Assembly (NCBI GenBank): GCA_015655035.1 | Contig: JAATFS010000392.1 | Span: 1 to 14,232, forward strand | Reading direction: 5' to 3' | Length of the DNA: 14,232 nucleotides | Source of the DNA: Lysobacterales bacterium | GTDB lineage: Bacteria; Pseudomonadota; Gammaproteobacteria; Xanthomonadales; Xanthomonadaceae | In this document: piece after piece, positions 1 through 6,967 of the stretch | How the letters are laid out: each line of letters opens with the position of its first letter | Numbering within the stretch: the stretch's first letter is position 1 | The notes under the pieces: generated by a model | What the model was told of the DNA's origin: nothing | Seen by the model: only the letters and a program-made list of their open reading frames with translations | Databases searched by the model: none | Position numbers and translations under genes: made by a program

Positions 1-1132
1 CGACCTGGACCGCATGCAGCGCGTGGCGGCGGGAGAGTCGACCGACCCGCATGTCCGCGTGCTGCGCGAGCTGGCGCTTGAGCTGGACGACCCCGCGCTG
101 GCGGTGGCCGGTTTCTGGCTGGAACACACCGACGACGCCGGCTATCTGGTCGCGTCCCTGGCCGAGCTGCAAGCAAGTGCCTGCGCCCGCTTCGGCATCG
201 GCACCGAAGAGGCGGAGTCGATCCGCCAGCGCCTGTTGCTGGGAACCCCGGCGGGCCTGGCGGCCTGCGACCTGCGCGAATGCCTGCGCGTGCAGCTGCA
301 TGCCCTGCCCGGCCGCGTCGCCGCGCGGCACCTGGCCGCGCGCATTCTGGAAGGGGATCTGGCGCTGTTGGCCAGTCACGATTATCCGCTGATCGCGCGC
401 GCCCTGGATGCCGAAGCCGACGATGTGCGCGAGGCGGTACGCTTGATCCTGTCGCTGCAACCGCGGCCGGGCGAAGACCTGCTGTCGGACGGCAACGCCA
501 GCGTGATCCCCGATGTGCTGGCCTGGCATGCCGACGGTCAGTGGCGGGTGGCGCTGAATCCGGCCACGACCCCTCGGATCGGCATCAATCCGCTGCACGA
601 ACGCGCGTTGGCCCAGGCCGGCGAGGTCGCTCAGCCCCTGCGCGATCTGTTGCAGGAGGCGCGCTGGCTCACCCGTGGCCTGTCGATGCGCTATGAAACC
701 CTGCTGCGTGCGACCCGTGCGATCGTCCAACGCCAGGCCGCGTTTCTGGCGCGCGGCGACGAGGCCATGGCGCCGTTGACGCTGAAGGAAATCGCCGACG
801 AGATCGGCATGCATGAATCCACTATCTCGCGCATCGCGTCGGGCAAGTACCTCCAGACCCCGCGCGGCACCTTTGAACTCAAGCACCTGTTTGCCGTTCG
901 CCTGGAAGGCGCCAGCGTCTCCGGACAGGCGGTCAAGGCGATGGTCAGGCGCCTGATAGAGAGCGAGCCGCATGCCCGGCCCCTGGCCGACGAGGCGATT
1001 GCCGGACTGTTGGCGCGGCAAGGCGTTACCATCGCCCGCCGCACTGTCGCCAAATATCGCGAACAGCTCGACATCGCCCCCGCGCGCGAGCGCCGCCGAA
1101 ACATCAAGCCGCTGCTGGCCCGGGCGGGATAA
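1..1132 (+). CDS. rpoN2: RNA polymerase sigma-54 factor RpoN2, 5' end missing
   Basis: Sigma-54 factor that directs RNA polymerase to -24/-12 promoters and needs an AAA+ activator for open-complex formation. The reading frame is open to the left edge, so the true start is outside the window; the visible part, about 376 aa, lacks roughly 100 N-terminal residues (region I) of a usual ~475-aa RpoN. From the first in-frame ATG (base 14), the core-binding domain covers about residues 15-240. A helix-turn-helix starting LTLKEIADEIGMHESTISR lies at about 255-290. The diagnostic RpoN box ARRTVAKYRE is at 341-350 (bases 1034-1063) and is intact. It sits 8 bp before vemR and is probably cotranscribed with vemR and fleQ. 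The name rpoN2, the flagellar paralogue in Xanthomonas, is inferred from location; a second rpoN elsewhere in the genome is expected but cannot be seen here. Confidence 0.93.
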   Translation, partial: DLDRMQRVAAGESTDPHVRVLRELALELDDPALAVAGFWLEHTDDAGYLVASLAELQASACARFGIGTEEAESIRQRLLLGTPAGLAACDLRECLRVQLHALPGRVAARHLAARILEGDLALLASHDYPLIARALDAEADDVREAVRLILSLQPRPGEDLLSDGNASVIPDVLAWHADGQWRVALNPATTPRIGINPLHERALAQAGEVAQPLRDLLQEARWLTRGLSMRYETLLRATRAIVQRQAAFLARGDEAMAPLTLKEIADEIGMHESTISRIASGKYLQTPRGTFELKHLFAVRLEGASVSGQAVKAMVRRLIESEPHARPLADEAIAGLLARQGVTIARRTVAKYREQLDIAPARERRRNIKPLLARAG

Positions 1133-1140
1133 GGATCGAT

Positions 1141-1524
1141 ATGAGTAAGCTCACTGTTCTCCTGGTCGACGATCACGAGGGTTTCATCAATGCCGCCATG
1201 CGGCATTTCCGCAAAGTGGAGTGGTTGCACATCGTTGGCAGTGCGGCGAACGGGCTGGAGGCGATCGAGCGCTCCGAGGCCCTGCGCCCGAAGGTGGTGC
1301 TGATGGACCTGGCGATGCCGGAGATGGGCGGGTTGCAGGCCACCCGCCTGATCAAGACCCAGGACGAGCCGCCGTACATCATCATCGCCAGCCATTTCGA
1401 CGATGCCGAGCATCGCGAGCATTCGCTGCGCGCCGGGGCCGACAACTTCGTCAGCAAGCTGTCCTACATCCAGGAAGTCATGCCGATCCTGGAGGGATTG
1501 GTGGAAGGAACGCCGCATGAGTGA
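1141..1524 (+). CDS. vemR: VemR-type stand-alone receiver (response regulator without output domain)
   Basis: A 127-aa protein that is only a CheY-like receiver, with no DNA-binding or enzymatic domain. The phosphorylation pocket is complete: Asp10 and Asp11, acceptor Asp56 in VVLMDLAMPEMGG, switch Ser84, aromatic Phe103 and Lys106. Start ATG 1141 follows an AAGGA ribosome site at 1131-1135 that overlaps the rpoN2 stop. In Xanthomonas campestris the gene between rpoN2 and fleQ is vemR, an atypical regulator affecting virulence, exopolysaccharide and motility, with Asp11 and Asp56 as key residues; length, position and residues match here. It probably acts by protein contact with FleQ and/or RpoN2, with a sensor kinase partner (RavS in Xanthomonas) encoded elsewhere. 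A CheY paralogue is less likely given the neighbours. Confidence 0.88.
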   Translation: MSKLTVLLVDDHEGFINAAMRHFRKVEWLHIVGSAANGLEAIERSEALRPKVVLMDLAMPEMGGLQATRLIKTQDEPPYIIIASHFDDAEHREHSLRAGADNFVSKLSYIQEVMPILEGLVEGTPHE

Positions 1525-2968
1525 GTCGCGCATCCTGCTGATCGATAGCGATCCACTGCGCGCCGAGCGCACGGTGACCCTGCTGGAATTCATGGATTTC
1601 AATCCCCGCTGGGTGACCGACGGTGCCGATATCAACCCCAAGCGGCATCGCCATGACGAATGGATGGCGGTGATCGTGGGCTCGGCACAGGACGCGGCGC
1701 AGGCGGTGAAGTTTTTCGATTGGCTGGCCGACGCCAAGTTGGCGCCGCCGGTGTTGTTGATGGAAGGCGAGCCTGCTGCGTTTGCCGGCACGCATGGACT
1801 ACATGAAGCCAACGTCTGGACGCTGGATACACCGCTGCGCCATGCCCAGCTCGAGGCGCTGCTGCGCCGCGCCAGCCTCAAGCGCCTGGACGCCGAGCAT
1901 CGCCAGGCCGGCGCCCAGCAGGACAGCGGCCCCACCGGCAATAGCGCGGCGGTCTCGCAATTGCGACGGCTGATCGACCAGGTGGCCGCGTTCGACACCA
2001 CGGTATTGGTACTGGGCGAATCCGGCACAGGCAAGGAAGTGGTGGCACGCGCGATCCATCAGCAGTCGCCGCGCCGCGATGGTCCGTTCGTGGCCATCAA
2101 CTGCGGGGCGATTCCGCCGGATCTGCTCGAAAGCGAGTTGTTTGGTCACGAGAAAGGCGCCTTCACCGGTGCGCTGAGCGCGCGCAAAGGCCGTTTCGAA
2201 ATGGCCGAGGGCGGTACCTTGTTGCTGGACGAAATTGGCGACATGAGTCTGCCGATGCAGGTCAAGCTGCTGCGCGTACTGCAAGAGCGTAGTTTCGAGC
2301 GCGTGGGCGGTGGCCAGACCATCCGCTGCAACGTGCGCGTGATCGCCGCGACCCACCGCAACCTGGAAGCGCGGATTGGCGATGGCCATTTCCGCGAGGA
2401 CCTGTTCTATCGCCTGAACGTGTTCCCGATCGAGATGCCGGCGCTGCGCGAGCGCGCGGACGATCTGCCGGTACTGGTGCAGACCATCGCCGCGCAGCTG
2501 GCGCGAACCGGGCGCGGCGAGGTGCGCTTTGCCGATGAGGCGTTGCAGGCATTGCGCGGCTACGACTGGCCGGGCAACGTGCGCGAACTGACCAACCTGG
2601 TCGAGCGCCTGGCGGTATTGCACCCGGGCGGACTGGTGCGGGTGCAGGACTTGCCTGCCCGCTACCGCGGTGACTTTGCCGTGGCGGACGCACCGGCCGA
2701 CGAGGTTCCGGTGGCAGCGGCCGTTTCGAGCGCCGGGAAGCCGGCGCTCGCTCCCGGGATTAGCGCACCCACGCGATTGCCCGATGAAGGCCTGGACCTG
2801 CGCGGGCATATGGCCAGCATCGAGTTGACCCTGATCAGCGAAGCGCTGGAGCGTACCCAGGGAGTGGTCGCGCACGCCGCCCAGTTGCTGGGCCTGCGCC
2901 GCACCACCCTGGTCGAGAAGCTGCGCAAGTACGGCATCGACCGCGAGCAGACCGAACTGCCGCACTGA
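1517..2968 (+). CDS. fleQ: Sigma-54-dependent flagellar master activator FleQ
   Basis: AAA+ enhancer-binding protein of 483 aa that activates sigma-54 flagellar promoters. The N-terminal FleQ/receiver-like domain (about 1-125) is degenerate: Gly55 stands near the usual phospho-Asp and Thr105-Pro106 replaces the usual Lys-Pro. The central ATPase has Walker A GESGTGKE (167-174), the sigma-54-contacting GAFTGA loop (214-219), and Walker B LLLDEIGD (235-242). The C-terminal Fis-type helix-turn-helix (about 435-477) contains RRTTLVEKLRKYGI. Start ATG 1517 overlaps the vemR end by 8 bp and follows a GAAGGAA ribosome site near 1504-1510; an open frame extends upstream to 1403 but reads inside vemR and resembles nothing. 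The gene is predicted to act on the -24/-12 promoters at 3203 and 10342. The strong match to FleQ through ATPase and C-terminus favours FleQ over NtrC or FlrC. Confidence 0.93.
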   Translation: MSESRILLIDSDPLRAERTVTLLEFMDFNPRWVTDGADINPKRHRHDEWMAVIVGSAQDAAQAVKFFDWLADAKLAPPVLLMEGEPAAFAGTHGLHEANVWTLDTPLRHAQLEALLRRASLKRLDAEHRQAGAQQDSGPTGNSAAVSQLRRLIDQVAAFDTTVLVLGESGTGKEVVARAIHQQSPRRDGPFVAINCGAIPPDLLESELFGHEKGAFTGALSARKGRFEMAEGGTLLLDEIGDMSLPMQVKLLRVLQERSFERVGGGQTIRCNVRVIAATHRNLEARIGDGHFREDLFYRLNVFPIEMPALRERADDLPVLVQTIAAQLARTGRGEVRFADEALQALRGYDWPGNVRELTNLVERLAVLHPGGLVRVQDLPARYRGDFAVADAPADEVPVAAAVSSAGKPALAPGISAPTRLPDEGLDLRGHMASIELTLISEALERTQGVVAHAAQLLGLRRTTLVEKLRKYGIDREQTELPH

Positions 2969-3013
2969 GTCCGGGCGCCGCCGGCATGCCTGCATGTGCC
3001 TCAGGTGCATGCG

Positions 3014-3037
3014 GGGCCGGCCAGCGCTGGCCGGTCC
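3014..3037 (+). terminator. Strong GC hairpin after fleQ (possible terminator or activator site)
   Basis: Bases 3017-3034 form a perfect 18-bp palindrome, CCGGCCAGCGCTGGCCGG, extended outward in RNA by a G-U pair and two G-C pairs to 3014-3037. It lies about 45 bp after the fleQ stop. There is no T tract after it, so it is not a standard intrinsic terminator. It could be a processing or pause hairpin, or a dyad bound by a dimeric activator. The structure is certain; the function is not. Confidence 0.4.
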
Positions 3038-3055
3038 GCCGCCCTGCCCGGCGGC
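3038..3055 (+). repeat. Small inverted repeat directly after the fleQ hairpin
   Basis: The arms GCCGCC (3038-3043) and GGCGGC (3050-3055) pair perfectly around a 6-nt loop. It abuts the larger hairpin, and both could form in tandem in the fleQ 3' RNA. No T tract follows. Confidence 0.4.
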
Positions 3056-3083
3056 AAGTCGTCATGCTCTTGCAGCGTATTGA

Positions 3084-3106
3084 GCACGCGCCCGCCTGGC
3101 GCGTGC
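3084..3106 (+). repeat. 9-bp perfect inverted repeat upstream of the fliE promoter
   Basis: The arms GCACGCGCC (3084-3092) and GGCGCGTGC (3098-3106) pair perfectly around the loop CGCCT. Its centre is about 110 bp upstream of the -24 element of the fliE promoter, a usual spacing for sigma-54 enhancer sites. It may be a regulator site or an RNA hairpin. I do not recognise it as a published FleQ site; the Pseudomonas FleQ consensus is AT-rich and differs. Confidence 0.45.
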
Positions 3107-3202
3107 AGGCCGGCGCGCGCCTATCCTGCCGGTTCTGGCTGCCCCGCTGCCGCATGCCGCAGCAGTCGCGCATGGGGGGCCGGGGAATTGGCGCCATCTC
3201 AA

Positions 3203-3218
3203 TGGCACGGCGCTTGCA
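3203..3218 (+). promoter_or_regulatory. Sigma-54 (-24/-12) promoter of fliE-fliK
   Basis: TGGCACGGCGCTTGCA matches the sigma-54 consensus TGGCAC-N5-TTGC(A/T) at every defined position. Placing the second G of GG at -24 predicts transcription from about base 3229, 22 nt before the fliE ATG. The RpoN2 and FleQ genes immediately upstream encode the factors expected to use it. Confidence is high because the match is complete and is placed directly before the first structural gene. Confidence 0.93.
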
Positions 3219-3250
3219 AGGATGAATCGTCCCCGGCACGCACCATTTCG

Positions 3251-3613
3251 ATGAGCGACTCCGTCAATTCGATTCTTTCGCAGATCCGCACGTACCAGAA
3301 CCAGATGGGCCAAGGCTCGCGGGGTCCGGTGGGCGACACCGCGCGTGGCTCTGCGATCCAGGGCCTGGCAGGTACGCCCGCAGCCTCGGCGCCCAGCTTC
3401 ACCGAGACGCTGCGCAACGCCATTGGCGGCGTCAACGAAGCGCAGCAGAACTCAGGCGCGCTGGCCAAGGCCTTCGAAATGGGCGATCCCAGCGCCGACC
3501 TCGCCAAAGTGATGGTCGCCGCCCAGCAGTCCACGGTCGCGTTCCGCGCCACCGTGGAAGTCCGCAACCGACTCGTCCAGGCCTACCAGGACGTGATGAA
3601 CATGCCACTGTAA
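3251..3613 (+). CDS. fliE: Flagellar hook-basal body protein FliE
   Basis: A 120-aa exported adaptor that links the MS ring to the proximal rod and is among the first substrates of the flagellar export gate. The conserved C-terminal half is typical: SFTETLRNAIGGVNEAQQNS, then a GDPSADLAKVMVAAQQSTVAF-like segment, ending in VRNRLVQAYQDVMNMPL. The N-terminus MSDSVNSILSQIR is usual, followed by a Gly/Ser/Ala linker. The frame is open further upstream, but no good start exists before 3251 and the predicted transcript begins at about 3229. The ribosome site is weak, with no clear purine tract in the short leader. It is the first gene of the fliE-fliK operon, 12 bp before fliF. Confidence 0.95.
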   Translation: MSDSVNSILSQIRTYQNQMGQGSRGPVGDTARGSAIQGLAGTPAASAPSFTETLRNAIGGVNEAQQNSGALAKAFEMGDPSADLAKVMVAAQQSTVAFRATVEVRNRLVQAYQDVMNMPL

Positions 3614-3625
3614 AGGTAACGACGG

Positions 3626-5344
3626 ATGGCACTCGCGCTGACCAAGGAAAACCTCAACCAGAACGCCGAGAAAGCCGGCGCCTGGTTCGACCGCATCCAG
3701 AGCCTGCAGCTGACGCGCAAGCTGGGGCTGATGCTGATGATCAGCATCGCCGTGGCCGCAGGCCTGGCGGTGTTCTTCTGGTCGCAGAAGCCGGACTATG
3801 CGCCGCTGTATACCGGCCTGGACGACAAGGGCACCGCCGAGGCCACCGACCTGCTGCGCACCGCGCAGATTCCGTTCAAGCTCGACCAGACCACCGGTGC
3901 GATCACCGTACCGCAGGACAGGCTGTACGACGCGCGCCTGAAACTGGCCGGTTCGGGACTGACCGACAGCGGCCGCATGGGCTTCGAACTGATGGAGAAG
4001 GACCCTGGCTTCGGCGTCAGCCAGTTCGTCGAGAACGCACGCTATCAGCATTCACTGGAAACCGAACTGGCGCGCACCATCGCCACCTTGCGTCCGGTCC
4101 GCGACGCACGCGTGCACCTGGCCATTCCCAAGCCCAGTGCCTTCACCCGCCAGCGCGACGTGGCCAGCGCCTCCGTGGTGCTGGAACTGCGCGGCGGCAA
4201 CGGCCTGGAACGCAACCAGGTGGACGCGATCGTCAACCTGGTCGCCTCCAGCATTCCCGACCTGGCGCCGGAACGCGTCACCGTGGTCGACCAGAGCGGG
4301 CGCATGCTCAGCATCTCCGATCCCAATAGCGACGCCGCGCTCAATGCTGCGCAATTCGAGCAGGTGCGGCGCCAGGAAAGCTCGTTCAACCAGCGCATCC
4401 GCGAGTTGCTCGAGCCGATGACCGGTGTCGGCCGGGTCAATCCGGAAGTCAGCGTGGACATGGATTTCTCGGTGGTCGAGGAAGCGCGCGAGCTGTACAA
4501 CGGCGAGCCGCCGAAGCTGCGCAGCGAGCAGGTCAGCGAGAACAGCAGCAACGTGCCCGGCCCGCAAGGGGTTCCTGGCGCGGCCAGCAACACGCCTCCC
4601 GGCCCGGCCGCCGCCGCGCCGGCCAACGCGGTGGCTGGCGTCAATCCCGCCAATGCCCCGGCCGCAGCCCCGGCCTCGCCGACCGAGAACGCCAAGAGCG
4701 CGACCCGCAACTACGAGCTGGACCGCACGCTGCAACACACCCGGCAGCCGCCGGGCCGGATCAAGCGAGTGTCGGTGGCGGTGCTGCTCGACAACGTGCC
4801 GCGTGCCGGCACCAACGGCAAGACCACCGAACAGGCGTTGAGCGCGGCCGAGCTGACGCGGATAGAGGCGCTGGTGAAGCAGGCGGTCGGTTTCGATCAG
4901 GCACGCGGCGACACCGTGTCGGTGATGAACGCACCGTTCGTGCGCGAAAAGCCCGCGGCCGATCCGGGGCCGAACTGGTGGGAGGACCCGCGCGTGCGTG
5001 ATGGCCTGCGTTTGCTGCTGGGTGCGGTCGTGGTGCTGGCGCTGGTGTTCGGGGTACTGCGTCCGGCGCTGCGCCAGATCACCGGACCGGCGCCCGTCAA
5101 GAAACTGCCAGGCGCCGACGACCCGCTCGAACCGCATAGCGCCGACGTCAGGCTGGTCGCCGACGATAACCTGCTGCCCGAGCTGGAGGACGACACTGCG
5201 CAGATCGCCGCGGAGAAGAAGATCCCGATCGCTCTGCCCTCCGATGCCTACGAGGACCGGTTGCGCCAGGCGCGCGAGGCGGTGAAGGCCGATTCCAAGC
5301 GCGTTGCTCAAGTAGTGAAGGGATGGGTGGCCAATGAAGCCTGA
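3626..5344 (+). CDS. fliF: Flagellar MS-ring protein FliF
   Basis: A 572-aa inner-membrane protein that forms the MS ring, the platform for rotor and export gate. The first membrane segment is at residues 33-52, followed by the periplasmic YscJ/FliF ring-building domains (about 54-300). A Pro/Ala/Gly-rich, probably disordered insert covers about 310-355. The second membrane segment (463-478) leads into a cytoplasmic tail ending KADSKRVAQVVKGWVANEA, the FliG-binding helix. Length is normal for the family. Start ATG 3626 follows AAGG and GACGG purine tracts, 12 bp after fliE. Its end overlaps fliG by 11 bp, consistent with coupled synthesis of partners that bind each other one to one. Confidence 0.97.
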   Translation: MALALTKENLNQNAEKAGAWFDRIQSLQLTRKLGLMLMISIAVAAGLAVFFWSQKPDYAPLYTGLDDKGTAEATDLLRTAQIPFKLDQTTGAITVPQDRLYDARLKLAGSGLTDSGRMGFELMEKDPGFGVSQFVENARYQHSLETELARTIATLRPVRDARVHLAIPKPSAFTRQRDVASASVVLELRGGNGLERNQVDAIVNLVASSIPDLAPERVTVVDQSGRMLSISDPNSDAALNAAQFEQVRRQESSFNQRIRELLEPMTGVGRVNPEVSVDMDFSVVEEARELYNGEPPKLRSEQVSENSSNVPGPQGVPGAASNTPPGPAAAAPANAVAGVNPANAPAAAPASPTENAKSATRNYELDRTLQHTRQPPGRIKRVSVAVLLDNVPRAGTNGKTTEQALSAAELTRIEALVKQAVGFDQARGDTVSVMNAPFVREKPAADPGPNWWEDPRVRDGLRLLLGAVVVLALVFGVLRPALRQITGPAPVKKLPGADDPLEPHSADVRLVADDNLLPELEDDTAQIAAEKKIPIALPSDAYEDRLRQAREAVKADSKRVAQVVKGWVANEA

Positions 5345-6344
5345 TACACCGGGATTGAGCGGAGTCCAGCGTGCCGCCGTGCTGCTGTTGTCGCTCGGCG
5401 AGGCCGATGCGGCCGAAGTGCTCAAGCACATGGACCCGAAGGAAGTACAGAAGATCGGCATCGCGATGGCGACGATGACCGGGGTCTCGCGCGATCAGGT
5501 CGAGAAGGTCATGGACGACTTCAACAACGAACTCGCCGGCAAGACCTCGCTGGGCGTGGGCGCCGACGACTACATCCGCAGCATGCTGATCCAGGCGCTG
5601 GGCGCGGACAAGGCCAGCGGCCTGATCGATCGCATCCTGCTCGGCCGCAATACCACGGGCCTGGACACGCTCAAGTGGATGGACCCGCGCGCGGTCGCCG
5701 ACCTGGTGCGCAACGAGCACCCGCAGATCATCGCGATCGTCATGGCGCATCTGGACAGTGACCAGGCGGCCGAGGCATTGAAGATCCTGCCCGAGCGCGT
5801 CCGCGCCGACGTGCTGCTGCGCATCGCCACGCTGGACGGCATCCCGCCGAACGCGCTGACCGAGCTCAACGACATCATGGAGCGCCAGTTTTCCGGCAAC
5901 CAGAATCTCAAGTCGTCCAATATCGGTGGGGTCAAGGTGGCGGCCAACATCCTCAACTTCATGGAAACCGGCCAGGACCAGGGCATCCTGGCGACGATCA
6001 ACAACATCGACGCCGAACTCGGCAGCCGTATCCAGGACCTGATGTTCGTGTTCGACAACCTGGTCGACCTCGACGACCGGGGCTTGCAGACGATGTTGCG
6101 CGAAGTCTCCGGCGAGCGCCTGGGGTTGGCGCTGCGCGGCGCCGACGTCAAGGTGCGCGAGAAGATCACCCGCAACATGTCCCAGCGCGCTGCCGAAATC
6201 CTGCTCGAAGACATGGAGGCGCGAGGTCCGGTGTGGCTGGCCGATGTCGAAGCGGCGCAGAAGGAAATCCTCGGCATCGTCCGCCGCCTGGCCGACGAAG
6301 GCGTCATCAGCCTGGGTGGCGCGGGTGCAGAGGCGATGGTATGA
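5334..6344 (+). CDS. fliG: Flagellar motor switch protein FliG
   Basis: A 336-aa rotor protein of the C ring that bridges FliF to FliM and contacts the MotA stator to generate torque. The N-terminal FliF-binding domain (GVQRAAVLLLSLGE) is followed by the middle domain with the signature EHPQ at 128-131, which binds FliM. The C-terminal charged torque domain includes FVFDNLVDLDDRGLQTMLRE and GERLGLALRGADVKVREKI. Length and domains are complete. ATG 5334 lies inside the end of fliF (11-bp overlap). The stop overlaps the fliH ATG in an ATGA. Confidence 0.97.
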   Translation: MKPDTPGLSGVQRAAVLLLSLGEADAAEVLKHMDPKEVQKIGIAMATMTGVSRDQVEKVMDDFNNELAGKTSLGVGADDYIRSMLIQALGADKASGLIDRILLGRNTTGLDTLKWMDPRAVADLVRNEHPQIIAIVMAHLDSDQAAEALKILPERVRADVLLRIATLDGIPPNALTELNDIMERQFSGNQNLKSSNIGGVKVAANILNFMETGQDQGILATINNIDAELGSRIQDLMFVFDNLVDLDDRGLQTMLREVSGERLGLALRGADVKVREKITRNMSQRAAEILLEDMEARGPVWLADVEAAQKEILGIVRRLADEGVISLGGAGAEAMV

Positions 6345-6967
6345 ATTCGGTCGTGCGCTGGCTGGCGCCGGATCTGGACATGGCGCCGCCGCCGGTCGAG
6401 CCGGTCGAAGCGATCCTCGAAGAGGAGATCGTTGCCGAGCCGGTGCCACGGCCGCCGACCCTGGAGGAAATCCAGGCGATCCAGGAGGCCGCCCAGCAGG
6501 ACGGCTTTGCACGCGGGCATGCCGAAGGGCTGGTCCAGGGCCAGGCGGAAATCCGGCGCCTCACCGCGCAGATCGAAGGCATCCTCGATAATTTCAGCCG
6601 CCCGTTGCAGCGGCTGGAGAACGAAGTGGTCGGCGCGCTTGGCGAACTGGCCGTGCGGATTGCCGGTTCGCTGGTCGGTCGCGCCTACCAGACCGATCCG
6701 GTGCTGCTGTCCGATCTGGTCGGCGAGGCGCTGGATGCGGTGGGCGGCAGCAGCCGGGAGGTCGAGGTGCGGATGCACCCCGACGACATCGCCGCGCTGA
6801 CGCCGCTGCTGTCGCTGGTATCCGGCACCCGGCTGACGCCGGACCCGAACCTGAGCCGGGGCGACCTGCGCGTGCACGCCGAAAGCGTACGTATAGATGG
6901 TTCCCTGGACGCGCGCCTGCGCACGGCATTGCAGACCGTACTGCGCAAGGCGGGAGCTGGACTGTGA
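6341..6967 (+). CDS. fliH: Flagellar export ATPase regulator FliH
   Basis: A 208-aa peripheral-stalk protein that binds and restrains the FliI ATPase and tethers it to the C ring and export gate. Trp7 in VVRWLAPDL matches the N-terminal Trp region that contacts FliN/FlhA in other species. An acidic Pro-rich linker follows, then the family hallmark GxxxG repeat with glycines 55, 59, 63 and 67, and a helical C-terminal domain typical of FliH and V/F-type ATPase stalk E subunits. Start ATG 6341 overlaps the fliG stop (ATGA); the frame is open upstream to 6233 but that part reads out-of-frame fliG. The stop is followed by a 94-bp gap before fliI, the only gap in the fliG-fliK run. Confidence 0.95.
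   Translation: MNSVVRWLAPDLDMAPPPVEPVEAILEEEIVAEPVPRPPTLEEIQAIQEAAQQDGFARGHAEGLVQGQAEIRRLTAQIEGILDNFSRPLQRLENEVVGALGELAVRIAGSLVGRAYQTDPVLLSDLVGEALDAVGGSSREVEVRMHPDDIAALTPLLSLVSGTRLTPDPNLSRGDLRVHAESVRIDGSLDARLRTALQTVLRKAGAGL

Larger units (their letters stand above)
2969..3250. other. fleQ-fliE intergenic regulatory region
   Basis: This gap of 282 bp separates the regulatory block from the structural operon. It holds three consecutive GC-rich inverted repeats (3014-3037, 3038-3055, 3084-3106) and, near its right end, the -24/-12 promoter of fliE. No convincing gene is present; short open frames here have no recognisable product. Activator binding sites would be expected in the 80-200 bp upstream of the promoter, which is where the repeats lie. 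Confidence 0.7.

Noticed and set aside
1403..1516. Upstream extension of the fleQ frame inside vemR
   Set aside because: The extra residues resemble no FleQ N-terminus, and ATG 1517 has a good ribosome site and begins a normal receiver-like fold.
691..2034. A 447-codon open frame on the minus strand across rpoN2, vemR and fleQ
   Set aside because: It lies opposite three well-recognised genes, its translation is low in family-like motifs and rich in Arg/Ser, and such long antisense frames are expected in GC-rich coding DNA.
2986..3225. A 79-codon plus-strand open frame in the fleQ-fliE gap
   Set aside because: It crosses inverted repeats and the sigma-54 promoter, has no recognisable motif and no convincing ribosome site.
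3222..3254. A 10-codon frame (ATG 3222) with an AAGG before it, ending in an ATGA overlap with the fliE start
   Set aside because: Its ATG lies about 7 nt upstream of the predicted sigma-54 start point (about 3229), so it should not be on the main fliE transcript.
4052..5461. A 469-codon minus-strand open frame opposite fliF
   Set aside because: It is a shadow of fliF codon bias; the translation is His/Arg/Gln-rich without domain features.
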